Shown here piece by piece: positions 34,192 through 42,387 of a stretch of 64,000 nt of DNA. The notes below the pieces were generated by a model that made no database searches, was not told the origin of the DNA, and saw only the letters and a list, made by a program, of their open reading frames with translations. Origin of the DNA: Streptomyces dioscori (GTDB lineage Bacteria > Actinomycetota > Actinomycetes > Streptomycetales > Streptomycetaceae); NCBI RefSeq assembly GCF_003024195.1, contig NZ_KZ679056.1:124001-188000 (forward strand). Reading direction: 5' to 3'. A program made the position numbers and the translations under genes. Position 1 is the first letter of the stretch; each line of letters starts with the position of its first letter.

Positions 34192-36163
34192 CGGCGTCCC
34201 CTCCCCGGCCGGTGTCCGGGCCCTCGCCGCGTCCTTCGACGATGATGCCGCCCAGTGTGTCCGCCAGGTTGAGCGGCAGGTTTCCGTACGGTTCGCGCCC
34301 CGCGTCGACCACGACCGTCTGCAGGCGGGTGCGGTCCATGCTTCTGACGTCCGCCGCGGCGTTCAACGCGTCCTCCACCCCTTCCGCGCCCACCGGGCCG
34401 CTCACCCGTCCTGTGTGACTGGCCCTCAGCGGGACGTTGCCCCGCCCGTCCGTGACCACGACGAGCCAGGCCTCGGCGAGACCGCTGCCGTGCTGGCGGA
34501 AGGCTCGGCGAAGGGCCCGCGCAGCCTGTTCGATGCCGTGGGCGAGCGGGCTCGCGCGGCCCGGCGGCCGGTAGAGGGCGGCGAGGAGCCGCGGGTCGAG
34601 CACGCTGCGCAGGGCGAAGGACTCCGCTTTCAGCTCGTCCGCCGCCCGCGCGCCGCCGACCTCCACGACGTGGACGGCGGCGCGCATGGTGTAGGCCCAC
34701 TGGAGATACGGGGTCAGGGTGTCCTGCCAGTCCCAGTCGACGCGGCACGTGTGGTCGAGCACCAGCACGAGGAGGCGTTCCGGCGCGCCGGCGCGCACGT
34801 GGCTGTGCAGGTCGGCGGGGGACACGGTGAAGCCCTCGGTGCGGCGGACGCGTTGGTGCACCGCGGCCTCACGCACACTGCGCACATAGGCGAGGTCGTT
34901 CAGGTCCCGGGCCCGCCGTGAGCCGATGACCACTCCGCGCCGGGGATCCGTGCCGGCCGTCCGCTGCCACGGGCTGCGCAGTGGGGCGAAGTCGCGCAGG
35001 ACGTCCGCGCGGTCCTCGGGGTAGGGCGTGGCGAAGACGGCCGGAGTACCGCCGGGGGCGCTGCCGACGCCTTCGGCCGGTTCGGTCTCCAGCAGGGTCC
35101 CTCCGGATTCGGCCCAGCGGCGCTCGGCGTGGTCGGTCTGTCCGCGCCGTACGGTGTCGCCGCGCGGCCGCGGTACGGGGCGGGGCGGATGCGGCGTGGG
35201 ATGCGCCGGACCGGCCGCCGGTTCGGGAGGCTGGGGCGGCTCGGTGACGGCCAGGCCCATGAGCCGGGCCGCCTCGTCGCAGTGCGCGACCGCTGCCGTG
35301 GGTTCCCCCTCCAGGGCGGCGAGCGCCCGGGCGAGCCTGGCGAGGGCGAGTTGCCTGCGCACGCCGGTGTCCGGACCGAGCAGACGGCCGACCCGGGTGA
35401 TCGCCTCGTCGGTCACGGTGACGGCCGGCGCGTCGTTCCCGCCGGCCGCCCGGGCCGCACGCTCCAGCCAGGCCGGCGGCAGGGAGACCAGCAGCCGCTC
35501 GACGTCGGGAAGCCGCAGATCGGCGGCGGGCAGCCGGATGGCGAACCGGTCGAGCAGGTGGCTGCTGACCCGGCCGGCGTCGGCCGAGCCGCAGGCCGCC
35601 AGCCAGCGGGCCCGGGGCCGGGCGGTCCGGCTCAGACCCACGTGCTCGACCACCGCCACGTCCGCACCGAGCAGTTGGACGGCTGCGCGCATCCCGGCGA
35701 CGCTCAGGCGGCACAGGTCGGGCACGGCGACCACGGGCGGCAGCGCCCCGGGGCGGTCGTCCGCCTGGATCAGCGGGCCGGGCTCCAGGCGGAAGGCGAT
35801 GCCGCCCGTCTCCTGGCGCAGTACGGTCCTGGCCCACAGGTCTTCGTCCCGGCTGGTGGTGCCGAGCATGACCAGCGGCGCCTCCGGCTGCCCCACGCCC
35901 GCCAGGATCCGGCGGAAGAGGCGGGCCACCGGGTCGAGCAGCCGGGGTTCCAGGTCGAACAGCAGCACGCTGCAGAGCGCGGGGTCGACGGCGGCGCAGA
36001 CAAGAGCCCGGCACAGGCGCAGCGCGAGATCGTCCGGCTGCTGTTCCTGCTCGTACCGTGCTCGGCGCTCCGGCTCGGTGCCGGTGCCAGTACCAGTGCC
36101 TGTGCCGACAGGGGTGCCGGTGCCGGCTCGTCGGTCCGCGTCGCGCGGCGGCTCGGTGGACAT
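34181..36163 (-). CDS. vWA-domain protein partnered with a MoxR-type ATPase
   Basis: A 660-residue protein. A disordered start with TGTGTGTGTE repeats precedes a helical/alpha-beta region (about 30-300) with ChlD-like segments (LCRALVCAAVDPALCSVLLF, FAIRLPAADLRLPDVERLL). A charged Pro-rich linker leads to a C-terminal von Willebrand A domain (about 430-640). The domain contains LVLDHTCR at the MIDAS position and VVVTDGRGN at the acidic metal-binding loop. The canonical DxSxS is changed to DHTCR, so metal binding may be altered. Together with the upstream ATPase it resembles magnesium-chelatase I/D-type pairs. It starts 8 bp after the MoxR stop and overlaps the CHAT gene start. Confidence 0.82.
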   Translation of the reverse strand: MSTEPPRDADRRAGTGTPVGTGTGTGTGTEPERRARYEQEQQPDDLALRLCRALVCAAVDPALCSVLLFDLEPRLLDPVARLFRRILAGVGQPEAPLVMLGTTSRDEDLWARTVLRQETGGIAFRLEPGPLIQADDRPGALPPVVAVPDLCRLSVAGMRAAVQLLGADVAVVEHVGLSRTARPRARWLAACGSADAGRVSSHLLDRFAIRLPAADLRLPDVERLLVSLPPAWLERAARAAGGNDAPAVTVTDEAITRVGRLLGPDTGVRRQLALARLARALAALEGEPTAAVAHCDEAARLMGLAVTEPPQPPEPAAGPAHPTPHPPRPVPRPRGDTVRRGQTDHAERRWAESGGTLLETEPAEGVGSAPGGTPAVFATPYPEDRADVLRDFAPLRSPWQRTAGTDPRRGVVIGSRRARDLNDLAYVRSVREAAVHQRVRRTEGFTVSPADLHSHVRAGAPERLLVLVLDHTCRVDWDWQDTLTPYLQWAYTMRAAVHVVEVGGARAADELKAESFALRSVLDPRLLAALYRPPGRASPLAHGIEQAARALRRAFRQHGSGLAEAWLVVVTDGRGNVPLRASHTGRVSGPVGAEGVEDALNAAADVRSMDRTRLQTVVVDAGREPYGNLPLNLADTLGGIIVEGRGEGPDTGRGGDAGEW

Positions 36164-36171
36164 CGTCGGTC

Positions 36172-37116
36172 TCAGCCCGCGTCGAAGAGGTCCTTGACAC
36201 GGGCCTCGTCGTCGGGAGCCCAGTCGAACGTGCCGCCGTGGGCGGCCTCCGGCCTGCGGTGGCGGAACGCCATGGGCAGCACCCTGAGCAGGTGGCCCGG
36301 CTCCACTCCGTCCGCCTCCTCCAGGGCGGCCAGCGCGCGGGCAGCCCTGGTCGCGACGATCTCGCCGCGCTGTCCGACGGCGTCGACTCTCTGAGCCACC
36401 TGGGCACAGAGCCTGACCACCTCGTCCGGGACCGGCATCGTGTCCACCCGGCTCCTGGCACCCTCCAGCCGTTCCCGGGTGACGGCGTTGTCCCGCGCGG
36501 CCTCCTCCAGCCAGGGCGACTCGTCCTTCTGGTGCTCCTCCTCGAAGGCCAGCACGGTCTTTATCGTCCGGTGCCGGGTGTCTGAGTCCTGCTGCTGTGC
36601 GGCGACCATGAGCCCGAACCGGTCGAGCAACTGCGGCCGCAGCCAGCCCTCTTCGGGGTTCATCGTGCCCACCAGGCCGAAGGAGACGTGCTTGGCGTTG
36701 GCCAGGCCCTCCCGCTGGACGGACAGCACGCCCGTGGAGACGACATCGAGGATGACGTTGACGAGGTGGTCGTCGAGCAGGTTGACCTCGTCGATGTACA
36801 GCAGTCCTTTTCCGGCCGCCTCTTCGAGCAGTCCCGGCTGCGGGCGGGCCTCTCCCCTCATCAGCGCCTCCAGCTCCCAGCCGCCGACCACCCGGTCGTC
36901 GGTGGCGTTGATGGGGAGGGTGACGGGCAGTTCCGCGTGCGCCATCAGTGCGAAGGCCCGCACGATCGTGGACTTGGCGGTGCCACGCGCCCCGGCCATC
37001 AGGACACCGCCGATACGCGGTGCCACGTAGTTCAGTTCGAGCGCCAGCTTGAGGTCGTTCTGCCCCACCACACGACTGTAGGGAAGGATGCGTATGGCTC
37101 CGGTCGTACGGCTCAC
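36172..37116 (-). CDS. MoxR/ChlI-like AAA+ ATPase
   Basis: A 314-residue AAA+ ATPase closest in look to magnesium chelatase subunit I and MoxR proteins. YSRVVGQNDLKLALELN precedes Walker A GARGTAKST (Lys about 48). The Walker B motif is LLYIDEVNLLDDH, and sensor 1 is GTMNPEEGWLRPQLLDRFG, which also contains the arginine-finger region. The GTG start overlaps the stop of the trypsin-co-occurring gene (GTGA). Such ATPases remodel vWA partner proteins; the vWA gene is the next one downstream. In conflict-type clusters MoxR-vWA pairs are thought to act as regulated chaperones for the effector. Confidence 0.9.
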   Translation of the reverse strand: MSRTTGAIRILPYSRVVGQNDLKLALELNYVAPRIGGVLMAGARGTAKSTIVRAFALMAHAELPVTLPINATDDRVVGGWELEALMRGEARPQPGLLEEAAGKGLLYIDEVNLLDDHLVNVILDVVSTGVLSVQREGLANAKHVSFGLVGTMNPEEGWLRPQLLDRFGLMVAAQQQDSDTRHRTIKTVLAFEEEHQKDESPWLEEAARDNAVTRERLEGARSRVDTMPVPDEVVRLCAQVAQRVDAVGQRGEIVATRAARALAALEEADGVEPGHLLRVLPMAFRHRRPEAAHGGTFDWAPDDEARVKDLFDAG

Positions 37117-37532
37117 GAGTCGGTTCCCCCTCCGCTGCCCGGTAACGCCTCTGTCGGGGCGGCGGTCCGCCACCGGAACGTGACCTGCAGCTGTGCTTCG
37201 GCCTTGCTGGTGACCAGCGCCGCCATTCCCGCGTCGACCTTTATCGACAACTGCATCTCGATCTCGTCGGGCCGCAGACCGTCGGAGAGCTCGCCGAACC
37301 GGCTGACGGCTTGCGCGGCGCACCTCCGGGCCAGCTCCAGCCCGTCTGTGTAGGCGTCGTGCGCCACCTCCACGACACGCTGGGCGGCCCGCCCCCTGAT
37401 CTCCTCGTCCCCGTAGACGGCCGCGAGACCGCCGTCGGAGCCGTCCTCCGCGTCCGGACCGAGGTCGACCTCGATCTGGACGGGGATGGGCCCGTCCGCG
37501 CCCGCCGGAACGGGGCCCATCAGAATCACCAC
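37113..37532 (-). CDS. Trypsin-co-occurring-domain type small protein
   Basis: A 139-residue cytoplasmic protein. The fold pattern is a strand pair (VQIEVDLG), a helix with ARRCAAQAVSRFGEL, and a closing hairpin DEIEMQLSIKVDAGMAALVTSK then AQLQVTFRW. This matches the CU044_2847/trypco1 type domain found next to trypsin-like proteases, STAND ATPases and MoxR-vWA pairs in actinobacterial conflict operons. Function is unknown; it is usually thought to be an adaptor. The GTG at 37532 has AGGGGG just upstream. First gene of the coupled five-gene set running to 29399. Confidence 0.75.
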   Translation of the reverse strand: MVILMGPVPAGADGPIPVQIEVDLGPDAEDGSDGGLAAVYGDEEIRGRAAQRVVEVAHDAYTDGLELARRCAAQAVSRFGELSDGLRPDEIEMQLSIKVDAGMAALVTSKAEAQLQVTFRWRTAAPTEALPGSGGGTDS

Positions 37533-37577
37533 GTGTCCCCCTAGTCAACTTGGCTTTCAGACGCGGCAGTTGAAGGT

Positions 37578-37603
37578 GAAGACTGGGTCTTTCCCCGGTC
37601 TTC
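37578..37603 (-). terminator. Hairpin between the two halves of the accessory cluster
   Basis: Inverted repeat with 10-nt arms (37578-37587 and 37594-37603), one G-U pair and a 6-nt loop. It lies in the 106 bp between the proximal TPR gene and the trypsin-co-occurring gene. It may end or attenuate the upstream transcript so that the distal five genes form a second unit. Confidence 0.5.
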
Positions 37604-37638
37604 CAAGGGTTATGCCCATGGACGCGTGGTCGCTCCTC

Positions 37639-40600
37639 TCACGTGGTCAGGGGCTCGAAGTCCCAGACGGGACGCTCACGACGGCGGGCCCGGACGGTGT
37701 AGAGGTGCTGAGGGCCGAACGCGGAGGCCAGGTCGGACAGCGCCTCCTGCTCGATCTTCTCCGCCTGCTGTACGCTCCTCAGCCCGCGCAGGTCGTCCGC
37801 GAGAGCGACCCGGGCGAAGAGCGTCAGCGGATGGCTGCTCCCCAGCGTGGCGGTGGCCTTGGAGACGGTGTCCTTGCTGAGGTCGGTGGCCGCTTCGAAG
37901 TCGCCCACGAGTTTGCGCATGACGGAGGAGTTCAGGGCACAGCCCAGCGTCCATGGATGCGTGTCGCCCACCGCCGTCGTCATGTCGGCCAGGGCCCGCT
38001 CGGTCAGTGCGTGGGCCTGCTCGCGCTCCCCCGCGTCATAGAGGACCAGAGCGTGGTTGGCACGGGAACCGACGATGTACGGGTGCCCGTCGGAGAGCAT
38101 CACCTCGTACCTGGCGATGACGGATTCACTCACGGCGTTCGCCTCGTCGACGAGCCCGCGACGACGGGCGAGACAGCTGAGGGCGGAGGTGACGATCAGT
38201 GTGTGCGGATGCGTCAGGTCGAGCACGCGTTCGCAGCGCGTCCGCAGCTCGACGATCAGATCCCATGTGCGGTCGCGTTCGTCGCTGCTGCCACTGGCGC
38301 GGTACTGGCACAGCGCGAGGTAGTACTCCGCGAGCAGTGTGTCCTCGTGGTCCGGTCCCACGGCCTTGCGCATTTCGCGCACGTTCTCCCGCTGGATCGA
38401 GCCCGCCACCTTGTACTCGCCCAGCAGCCGGAGGTCGAGGGAGTAGGACCGCTGCGACGAGAGCGTTTCCGGGCTCGTCGCTCCCAGAATCCTTCGCCGG
38501 TCCTCCAACGTGCGCCGGTCCTGGTCACGTGCCGCTTCGTACCGGCCCAGAAGCCGCAGGGAGAGCGCCAGATTGTTCTCCGAGCGCATGGTCGTCCGGG
38601 AATTCGCGCTCAGGGCGTCACGGCAGGTCGGGACCAGCCATTCGCACAGTTCCCGGGACTCCTCATATCGAGCGAGCGCGCGCAGGTCGGCAGCGAGGCC
38701 GTTGACGGCACGCAGGTGCGCCAGCGACTCGACCCCCTGCGCTTCCCGCAGATGCTCGATGGCTGAACGCGTGATGGCCTCCGAGCGCTGGTACTCGCCC
38801 ACCTTGCGCAACAGGTTGGCGAGGTGGTGGGCGACCTCCCACACTCGCGGGTTGTTCTCACCCAGAGTGGCGCGCCAGACTTCCAGCGCTCGTTCACCGA
38901 GCTTGATGCCCGCCGCGTGATCACCGGAGAGATACATGTAACGAAGACTTTTGAGAATGAGGTTCTGGACTCCGCGGTCCTCGCTCCCCAGTACGTCCGC
39001 ATATTTGAGGTGTGGCACCAACTGGGCGTACACAGCCCAGGAGCGGATGTCGCCCGGGTCCCCGGGGTTCGCCGCCACAAGAGCTTGCCGCACCACGTCG
39101 ATAAATTCCTGACGGTCCTGGTCCGGCATGTTCTGGCGGACGATCTGATGCACCATCCGGTGCAGGTAAAAAGGTTCTTCCGAGGCGATGTTCTCGTCGG
39201 GGTCCGCGGCCTGTAGGCCCTCGGTGATGACGGAATAGCGCCGTAATTGCGTCACCGCGTCCTGCCATGCCCGCGCATCGTGCAACAGGTCGGCGATGCG
39301 GGCCGGCACATGCACGTCCGGCGTTCTTCTCAGGAGATCCACGGGAATCGGACCCGGCGCGAAGAAGGTGCACAACCGCAGGAGGTCGACGGAATCCGGT
39401 GCGGTCTCCCGGAGTTTGCCGAGCAGTATCGACCAGGACTGCTGGAAAGACATGGGGAAGTCGGGAGAAACCCTGACCTCGCTCCGCTCGATACTGCCTT
39501 CCAGCAAATCGATGTAGTGCGCCACCGACAGATCGGAGTCACCGAGCCAGCCTGCGGTCTGGTCGAGTGCCAGAGGCAGATCCTCCAGACCTTCCGCCAG
39601 CTGCGCGGCCTCGGTCCGGGTCAGCCTCGGAGCACGACGGCGGATGAAGGCCACCGATTCGGTCCGGTCGTAGACCGGCACCTCCAGCAACTGGCTGCCG
39701 TGCTCCCGCCACTGCGGATTGCGGGAGGTGATCAGCACGTGGCCGGTGCCCGTCGGCACCAGGTCCGAGATCTCCTGCGGCTCGTCGGCGCCGTCCAGGA
39801 TGAGCAACCACTTCGCGTAGGGCTCGCCCCGGCGCAGCGAGGCACGTACCGCCCGAAGCCGTTCGCCGTACTCGGCGCCCGTGGTGAGCCCCAGTTTGGG
39901 TGCGAGTTCCGCCAGAGCCCGCCGGCACCCGGCGCGCTTCTCCGCACGCACCCACCAGACCACGTCGTACTCAAGACGGAACCGGTAGACGAATTCGGCG
40001 GCCAGTTGTGTCTTGCCCACTCCCGGCATGCCGTGGAAGGTCACCACGCCCGCTCCCGGCTGCGCTTCCCGCAGCAGTCGGTACGCGTCGCTCATCAGCT
40101 CTTCCCGCCCGGTGAAACGGGGGTTCCGGTCGGGCACCGTCGGGTCCCAGACCTCCGGGGTGGCGGTCGGGAACAGCGGTGCCCGCCGCGTGCTCCCGCT
40201 GGCCTCCACCAGGGGCTCACCGAGCAGGTCCAGCCGGTCGAGGACGCGCCGCTCGGCCTCTTCGGCACCGGGGAGCGTCAGGTCCGTCGCCGCGAGCACG
40301 GCGGTGGCCGTCGGTACCGGGCTGCTGGTCACCAGGACGCCGGCGAACCGCTCGGCATCCGGGGCCACCACCTCCCGGAGGGCCGAGTTCCATTCCTCGT
40401 ACGTCCGGGGCCCGAGCTGGAAGTACCACTCACTGACGACGATGAGAATGCGTCCCGAAGCCCTTTTCAACTCCCGCAGTTGTTCCGTGAGCGGAACTTC
40501 AGACGGGCCCTCCCACCGTCGGTACATGACACATTGTCCGCGGCGTTCCAGCACGTGACCGATCCAGGTCGCCCAGGCCCGGTTGTAACCCGCAAAACTG

Positions 40601-40665
40601 ATCGTGATGGTCGGCTTTTGGCCATGCTTGTCGGCCGGCCCGACCGGCGAACGGCGTCCAGACAT
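37639..40665 (-). CDS. TIR-like/NB-ARC/TPR protein (FxsT-like), proximal copy
   Basis: A 1008-residue paralogue of the protein at the far end of the cluster. The TIR-like domain is at the N-terminus (about 17-120: ITISFAGYNRAWATWIGHVL to EEWNSALREV). The NB-ARC ATPase has Walker A GMPGVGKTQ (Lys about 218) and Walker B WLLILDGADEPQ. TPR repeats of the NB-ARC/TPR type (DDRRRILGATSPETL-like units) fill the C-terminal half, and the end is WDFEPLTT. It lacks the extra beta-rich N-terminal domain of its paralogue. ATG 40665 has a GGGGAGG site 7 nt upstream. It resembles FxsT proteins of FxSxx-COOH systems and is encoded directly after the peptide-modifying enzymes. Confidence 0.87.
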   Translation of the reverse strand: MSGRRSPVGPADKHGQKPTITISFAGYNRAWATWIGHVLERRGQCVMYRRWEGPSEVPLTEQLRELKRASGRILIVVSEWYFQLGPRTYEEWNSALREVVAPDAERFAGVLVTSSPVPTATAVLAATDLTLPGAEEAERRVLDRLDLLGEPLVEASGSTRRAPLFPTATPEVWDPTVPDRNPRFTGREELMSDAYRLLREAQPGAGVVTFHGMPGVGKTQLAAEFVYRFRLEYDVVWWVRAEKRAGCRRALAELAPKLGLTTGAEYGERLRAVRASLRRGEPYAKWLLILDGADEPQEISDLVPTGTGHVLITSRNPQWREHGSQLLEVPVYDRTESVAFIRRRAPRLTRTEAAQLAEGLEDLPLALDQTAGWLGDSDLSVAHYIDLLEGSIERSEVRVSPDFPMSFQQSWSILLGKLRETAPDSVDLLRLCTFFAPGPIPVDLLRRTPDVHVPARIADLLHDARAWQDAVTQLRRYSVITEGLQAADPDENIASEEPFYLHRMVHQIVRQNMPDQDRQEFIDVVRQALVAANPGDPGDIRSWAVYAQLVPHLKYADVLGSEDRGVQNLILKSLRYMYLSGDHAAGIKLGERALEVWRATLGENNPRVWEVAHHLANLLRKVGEYQRSEAITRSAIEHLREAQGVESLAHLRAVNGLAADLRALARYEESRELCEWLVPTCRDALSANSRTTMRSENNLALSLRLLGRYEAARDQDRRTLEDRRRILGATSPETLSSQRSYSLDLRLLGEYKVAGSIQRENVREMRKAVGPDHEDTLLAEYYLALCQYRASGSSDERDRTWDLIVELRTRCERVLDLTHPHTLIVTSALSCLARRRGLVDEANAVSESVIARYEVMLSDGHPYIVGSRANHALVLYDAGEREQAHALTERALADMTTAVGDTHPWTLGCALNSSVMRKLVGDFEAATDLSKDTVSKATATLGSSHPLTLFARVALADDLRGLRSVQQAEKIEQEALSDLASAFGPQHLYTVRARRRERPVWDFEPLTT

Positions 40666-40874
40666 GCAGCAGCCTCCCCCGCGTTTCCGCGCGTGAGTCT
40701 AGACGCGCACGGGAGCAATCAACAGAGCGCCTTCCAGGGCCAGTTGACAGATCCAGCCCTTCTCACCACTCGCCGACGAGCCGACCATCCCATTTACGCC
40801 GATATGTTGGATATTGCCTCGCGATCCTCCCCCGCGAAATGGGCTGCTTACGGTGGGGACACACCATCTTTCAC

Positions 40875-42371
40875 TCATTCGGTGGGCACGTAACAGCGAA
40901 CCCAGCGCGCATAGGCGTCACGGACGCGCTCCTCGGCATCGATCCGCACGCCTGCGGGAGGAGGCGCCTCCCCCATGCGCTCACATTCCACAAGCAACTG
41001 ATCCACCAGCGCGCGCCCCGTTTCCGTGAGACTTTCGGACGCCGCGAGCACCGGCAACGTGATTTTCGTCTGCGCCCGGTAACGCGCGTGTTCCCTCCAC
41101 GCGGCGTGCCGTTGTCCGGGCCGGGCGTCGGCGTCGAGCGCACACCGTTGATAGAAGTCAGCGAGCGCCACATGGCTGTACACCCCCTGCAGCAGCCCGT
41201 CATAGGGTCTGGGATCCGGTCGCCACGGTGCGAAGAACCGCTCCTGAGGCCCCTCCCGGTGCAACACGACGAGATCACTGAGAGCGGCCAGCTTCGAGTG
41301 CTGCATCTCGTGCACGAGGGTCGCCGCCAAGGTGGCAGGGGTCGGCGGCGTACTGCTGAGCACGGCACCGAAAGCCTCCCTCCGGGTTCCGCTGCAGCTT
41401 CCCGTCGCCCGGCCGTGCACGCCGGGGCCCACAGGGGCGGCCAGGGGCACGAGACAGCGCAGGAGCCCGGCGACCTCGGCCACCCGCTGTCCACCGCCGA
41501 GTTGCAGGACCGAGCGCACCCCCGCCCAGGACAGCTGCCAGCGCTCCCGTTGCCTCCGGTCGAGCTCGGCCGGGCCGCTCAGTTCACGGTGGCGCGGACC
41601 GTCGCTCACCGTGCGGTGCGGATCGATGTCGTCGAGGGGAACGGGAACCGAACCGGGAACCAGGCCCGGCAGCATGTACACAGGACTCCACGAGACCGCG
41701 TCGGACCGGGTCGCGAAACCACCCCTGGACGCGAGTCCGGAACCCGTGACGATGTCGCGGCCCGCCACATAAACCACGACATCAGCCTCACCACGCCGCC
41801 GAAAAGTCATACGGCCGTCGCCGCCCACGACGTGCACGCTCACGTCGGGGGACGTACGCAACGCGCCCAGGGAGGGCAGGACGAGCAGACCGTCGTATGC
41901 GTCCAGCCGCACCGAGAACGACACTCCTGCCCGTACCGCCGCCGCGACGGCGAGCGCGCCGAAGCGGCTCAGTTCGCAGCGCAGGGTGCGGGACCGCAGC
42001 TGTCGCGCCGTGGGTGGAATCGTTTCGGCGCCCAGGGCTCGCAGACAGCTGCGGGCCAGCGGCCCTACAAGGGGGTACAGCAGCGTGTCACGGGCCGGAG
42101 TACCGCGGACGTCGTCGTCGCGGTCGGCCGGCGCCCGCGCGACACCTGCCCGGTCGGCCTGCTCCAGCAGCGTCCAGTCCGCCCGGAACCGCTCGCGCAG
42201 CGCCGGTGGGCAGACCTCCGCGTCGGCTTCCTCCACGGCGTCCAGGACCGCACGCAGGAGAAGCAGGCGCCGTACGTGCTGATCCCTCACGAGGAAGGCC
42301 AGGGTGTCCGGACCGCCTTCGGTACGGCCCAGTTCGCTCAACGCCTGCTCCGGCAGCGGCGACGGGATCAA
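40875..42371 (-). CDS. HExxH-motif peptide-modification enzyme
   Basis: A 498-residue protein of the HEXXH-domain family that accompanies FxsB-type radical SAM enzymes. The motif is TLVHEMQHSKL (His about 354, Glu 355, His 358). In many FxsB proteins this domain is fused and inactivated; here it is separate and the motif is intact. Related HExxH enzymes are, as I recall, annotated as 2-oxoglutarate-dependent peptide beta-hydroxylases, so beta-hydroxylation of the cluster peptide is plausible but unproven. The start is TTG 42371, 7 nt after GAGGAG and 16 bp after the radical SAM stop. A much longer open frame into the radical SAM gene is an artefact. Confidence 0.78.
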   Translation of the reverse strand: MIPSPLPEQALSELGRTEGGPDTLAFLVRDQHVRRLLLLRAVLDAVEEADAEVCPPALRERFRADWTLLEQADRAGVARAPADRDDDVRGTPARDTLLYPLVGPLARSCLRALGAETIPPTARQLRSRTLRCELSRFGALAVAAAVRAGVSFSVRLDAYDGLLVLPSLGALRTSPDVSVHVVGGDGRMTFRRRGEADVVVYVAGRDIVTGSGLASRGGFATRSDAVSWSPVYMLPGLVPGSVPVPLDDIDPHRTVSDGPRHRELSGPAELDRRQRERWQLSWAGVRSVLQLGGGQRVAEVAGLLRCLVPLAAPVGPGVHGRATGSCSGTRREAFGAVLSSTPPTPATLAATLVHEMQHSKLAALSDLVVLHREGPQERFFAPWRPDPRPYDGLLQGVYSHVALADFYQRCALDADARPGQRHAAWREHARYRAQTKITLPVLAASESLTETGRALVDQLLVECERMGEAPPPAGVRIDAEERVRDAYARWVRCYVPTE

Positions 42372-42387
42372 GAGGTGTCTCCTCGGA

